From Candidatus Bipolaricaulota bacterium (GTDB taxonomy: Bacteria; Bipolaricaulota; Bipolaricaulia; Bipolaricaulales; Bipolaricaulaceae): a stretch of DNA of 64,000 nucleotides. Position 1 is the stretch's first letter, and each line of letters opens with the position of its first letter. The position numbers and the translations under genes are program-made. The notes under the pieces are model-generated. The model worked only from the letters and a program-made list of their open reading frames with translations, made no database searches and was not told the DNA's origin. The stretch covers positions 1-64,000 of the forward strand of contig JACIWL010000001.1 of the NCBI GenBank assembly GCA_014360995.1. The letters are read 5' to 3'. This document shows, one piece after another, positions 61,579-64,000 of this stretch.

Positions 61579-62545
61579 ATCTCACCTCCTTTTTTGTTTC
61601 CCTGAATCGATGGCAAGCTACAAAATGGCCGTTTTCCACTTCCAAAAGCCCAGGCTTTTCATTGGCGCAAATCTTTTCTTTTTCCTGCACAAAACATCGA
61701 TGATAATAAACGCAACCTTTGCCCAAAGGAGCCGACTGTGCCTGTAACTTTATTTCCACGTCTTCCCATTTTTGGTCCAGCCGGGGCACAGAAAGAAGGA
61801 GCATCTGAGTATACGGATGCAAGGGAGAACCAAACACCTTCGCGATGTCCCCGCTTTCTACAATATTTCCTCGATAAAGGATAAGGGCTTCGTCGCTTAC
61901 GTAGTGCGCAAGCGCAAGGTCATGGGTGATGAACAAAACGGATAATCCCTGTGCGTTTTTGAGGTCAGCCAGAAGATTCAATACGTCGACCCGCGTAGAG
62001 GCATCTAGCATGCTAATGATCTCATCGGCCACAAGTAAGCGGATCTCAAGGAGAAGGGCCCGGGCAATGAGGAGACGTTGGAGTTGCCCTCCGCTTAGCT
62101 GGTGTGGATACTTCCCCAACACTTCCTCTGGGGTCAAGCCCACCGCGCAGAGGGCCTCTTCTTGGCGCTCACGCCACTTTTGTGCGCTTACTTTTGGGAA
62201 AAATTCTTTCTGAACAATGTTAAAAATCCGATCAACCTTAAAAATCGGGTTGTACGACGAAAATGGGTCTTGGAAAACGCCTTGCACTTGGCGATAGTAC
62301 TCCTTAAGGGCACGGCCATGAAACTTTGCGATATCTCGGCCTTCAAAAAGTATTGTGCCAGAAGTTGCGGGAAGCAACCGGAGAATCATTTTCCCGATAG
62401 TGGTCTTGCCCGATCCACTTTCACCAATTAGCGCTACGACTTGTCCGTGGTTCACCCTGAAGCTCACCTGATCCACGGCTTTTAAGCTCTTTCGTCCAAA
62501 GATCCCTAGGCGAAAAATTTTAGTTACACGATCAAGCTCAAGCAT
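61541..62545 (-). CDS. Opp/Dpp-type ABC transporter ATP-binding protein (OppF-like)
   Basis: A 334-residue ATPase. Walker [10 protein letters not shown], signature LSGGQLQR, Walker [15 protein letters not shown] and H-loop [12 protein letters not shown] are present. The C-terminal region has the Cys set (CVYYHRC...C...C) of oligopeptide-transporter ATPases, perhaps binding an Fe-S cluster. In thermophiles such importers often carry oligosaccharides; the GH genes downstream support that here. Confidence 0.9.
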   Translation of the reverse strand: MLELDRVTKIFRLGIFGRKSLKAVDQVSFRVNHGQVVALIGESGSGKTTIGKMILRLLPATSGTILFEGRDIAKFHGRALKEYYRQVQGVFQDPFSSYNPIFKVDRIFNIVQKEFFPKVSAQKWRERQEEALCAVGLTPEEVLGKYPHQLSGGQLQRLLIARALLLEIRLLVADEIISMLDASTRVDVLNLLADLKNAQGLSVLFITHDLALAHYVSDEALILYRGNIVESGDIAKVFGSPLHPYTQMLLLSVPRLDQKWEDVEIKLQAQSAPLGKGCVYYHRCFVQEKEKICANEKPGLLEVENGHFVACHRFRETKKEVRYATGETRGTSTS

Positions 62546-63512
62546 GCTTATCCACCGCCAGCCAGCACGCTACCTGCCAAGTCAAATCTCCATCTTTCGT
62601 GGTTACTAGCGGGGGCTCCTCCAAACACTTTTCCCAGGTGCGGGGGCAACGGGTGCGAAACCGGCACCCTTGGGGAGGTTCCAAAAGCGAGGGAGGGCAA
62701 CCCGGGATTCCTTGAAGCTTCTCTTGGGCGTAACGGGCGCCAATCCTTGGGAGCGAGGCCACAAGGAGCTGCGTATACGGATGCTTAGGCCTTTGAATGA
62801 GATCCTCTGTGGAACCTCTTTCCATAAGCTTCCCTGCGTACATCACAAAAATGCTATCTGCGATCTGATAAAGAAGAGAGATGTCGTGCGTGATCACAAT
62901 TATGGCCCCTACAAACTTGCGATCCCTGAACTCCACAAGCATCCTGGCCACGGCCTTCTGAGTGGAAACATCGAGGGCAGAGGTCACCTCATCAGCGATG
63001 AGCAAAGAGGGGTTCAACAAGGTCGAGAGTACCATAACCATGCGTTGTTTCATCCCACCGGAGAGCTCGAAAGGATACATGTTGAGTACTTCAAGGGGAA
63101 GTTCTACGAGCTCCATTCGGCGGCGCAATTCCGGGAAGATCTGGCTGAATTTGATGCCTTTACTCCATAAAATATCGGTGAGCAATTTTTTGACTTTGCG
63201 GGTAGGGTTTAAAGCACTCAAAGCATACTGGGGGATGAGGGAGACCTCCGAAAATCTGAAAGAAGCCATTGTTTTTTTATCCCATATGGGAAGGGGAGTT
63301 CCTTTCAACAAGACCTTTCCCCCTACATATTTCATTGGGGGTTTGAGAAGGACAAGGCTGCGACCTAAGGTGGATTTTCCGCAGCCTGATTCGCCGGCAA
63401 GCCCCATGATTTCTCCAGGGCTCATGGAGAAAGTAACGCCGTCCACGGCTTTGACATCCCCACGCAGGGTTTGGTAATAAACGCGGAGGTTTTCTACTGC
63501 AAGAAGCTCCAT
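62538..63512 (-). CDS. Opp/Dpp-type ABC transporter ATP-binding protein (OppD-like)
   Basis: A 324-residue ATPase partner of the next gene. Walker A GESGCGKSTL, signature LSGGMKQR, Walker B LLIADEVTSALDVS, H-loop VITHDISLLYQ, and a C-terminal Cys cluster (CPP...CRFRTRCP...C). The ATG at 63512 overlaps the permease stop by one base; the listed TTG is one codon upstream. Overlaps the OppF-like start by eight bases. Confidence 0.9.
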   Translation of the reverse strand: MELLAVENLRVYYQTLRGDVKAVDGVTFSMSPGEIMGLAGESGCGKSTLGRSLVLLKPPMKYVGGKVLLKGTPLPIWDKKTMASFRFSEVSLIPQYALSALNPTRKVKKLLTDILWSKGIKFSQIFPELRRRMELVELPLEVLNMYPFELSGGMKQRMVMVLSTLLNPSLLIADEVTSALDVSTQKAVARMLVEFRDRKFVGAIIVITHDISLLYQIADSIFVMYAGKLMERGSTEDLIQRPKHPYTQLLVASLPRIGARYAQEKLQGIPGCPPSLLEPPQGCRFRTRCPRTWEKCLEEPPLVTTKDGDLTWQVACWLAVDKHA

Positions 63513-64000
63513 CAAATCCCCCTCAATTTAGGGTTGAATACTTCGTCAAGTCCCACGTTGGTAATGTAAAGGGCCCCCACAAGAAGGGCGATGGTTAAGC
63601 CAGGAGGGATGAACCACCACCACATCCCCAAGGGCAAAGCTCCCCAGAGAAGGGCGATTTGCATCATGAGCCCTAGAGAGATCCCGCGCGTTGGTCCAAG
63701 GCCGATGAAGTCCAAAGTCGCCGCATTGAGAATAGCCCCGCCGAATTGGAGGATGAAAACCATGACAAGATAAGAGAGCATATTCGGAGCAATCTCCGTT
63801 AGGATGATCTTTGTTGCTCGCATTCCACTAATCCTTGCAAGATCGACAAATTCCCGAGCTTTTAGGGACATGGTTTGGGCACGTACTGCCCGCGCTGTCC
63901 ACGGCCACGCGGTGCAACCGATGAACACGGCCTGGATGAAAAAACTTCGCACACCTAAATACGCAGCAAGGATCAAAAGCAAGGCCAGAGTCGGGATGAC
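63512..64000 (-). CDS. Opp/Dpp-type ABC transporter permease (5' end cut by window)
   Basis: The frame is open to the window edge, so the true start lies beyond base 64000. The visible 162 residues hold about four membrane segments and the ATPase-contact loop (KAREFVDLARISGMRATKIILTEIAPN), plus TLDFIGLGPTRGISLG, typical of OppC/DppC permeases. Upstream genes outside the window should include the second permease and the binding protein that would define the substrate. Confidence 0.9.
   Translation of the reverse strand, partial: VIPTLALLLILAAYLGVRSFFIQAVFIGCTAWPWTARAVRAQTMSLKAREFVDLARISGMRATKIILTEIAPNMLSYLVMVFILQFGGAILNAATLDFIGLGPTRGISLGLMMQIALLWGALPLGMWWWFIPPGLTIALLVGALYITNVGLDEVFNPKLRGI

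Overview
The window is a compact, GC-rich bacterial chromosome segment. Genes are tightly packed with many ATGA-type overlaps and tail-to-tail overlaps of about 20 bases, and GTG and TTG starts are frequent. Thermophile-like traits include NusG with a large inserted domain II (known from Thermotoga and Aquifex) and sugar genes of Thermotoga-like type (GH4, GH130, Opp-type importer). A secreted protein ending in a beta-barrel-style aromatic C-terminus suggests a diderm envelope. A deep-branching candidate phylum such as Bipolaricaulota (OP1/Acetothermia) would fit, but this is inference; no 16S rRNA gene is present.

Layout. 1-4115: phosphate importer pstS (cut by the window edge), pstC, pstA with two inserted PDZ domains, pstB. 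4116-5184: a LysW-like carrier protein with its own promoter and a possible Lys-rich leader ORF, a terminator, and a TrmH-type RNA methyltransferase. 5336-5488: tRNA-Cys and tRNA-Val with no spacer. 5545-11760: a three-gene unit of N6-adenine methyltransferase with nuclease-like N-terminus, NurA-like nuclease and HerA-like ATPase, a candidate defence system that I cannot match to a named type. 11805-14502: MoaD-like protein, 8-oxoguanine deaminase, M42 peptidase. 14589-19779: rhomboid protease, rnhB, rpmH, infB, DUF503, rbfA and a fucose-isomerase-like protein. 19810-21551: GDT1-type cation exporter and a MATE exporter.

21687-29117: a surface-protein region. A promoter, a c-di-GMP-I riboswitch and a terminator precede a 1700-residue cadherin-like adhesin. 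Next to it are two secreted proteins with related beta-sandwich modules, one of which looks like an outer-membrane barrel. 29222-36817: MFS transporter, NSUN-type RNA methyltransferase whose PUA part lies in another frame and runs in frame into a ferritin-like domain, PriA, MBL-fold hydrolase, SLC13-type transporter and Nudix hydrolase.

36824-45319: the tRNA-Thr/Tyr/Thr, tuf, rpmG, tRNA-Trp, secE, nusG, rplKAJL, rpoB cluster. rpoC does not follow rpoB. EF-Tu has a very unusual switch I, and RpoB an unusual fork-loop 2 segment. 45334-49630: YjbQ, CBS protein, an EF-G paralogue and two DUF47 (PhoU-like) proteins. 49611-53998: ComEA-like protein, an unknown zinc-type protein, tRNA-Leu, Fur, DUF89, Mrp, a NifX-like protein, DUF5320 and DUF134. 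53995-56965: M20 peptidase, GNAT acetyltransferase, GT4 glycosyltransferase.

56946-64000: a beta-glycoside utilisation operon of Opp/Dpp-type importer (cut by the window edge), GH130, GH4, a BadF-type sugar kinase and GH1, which together could import and break down beta-linked manno- or gluco-oligosaccharides.

Several genes have a good -35/-10 pair whose predicted start site falls on or a few bases before the start codon, which suggests that leaderless mRNAs are common here. All calls were made by reading sequence and translations, without database searches.
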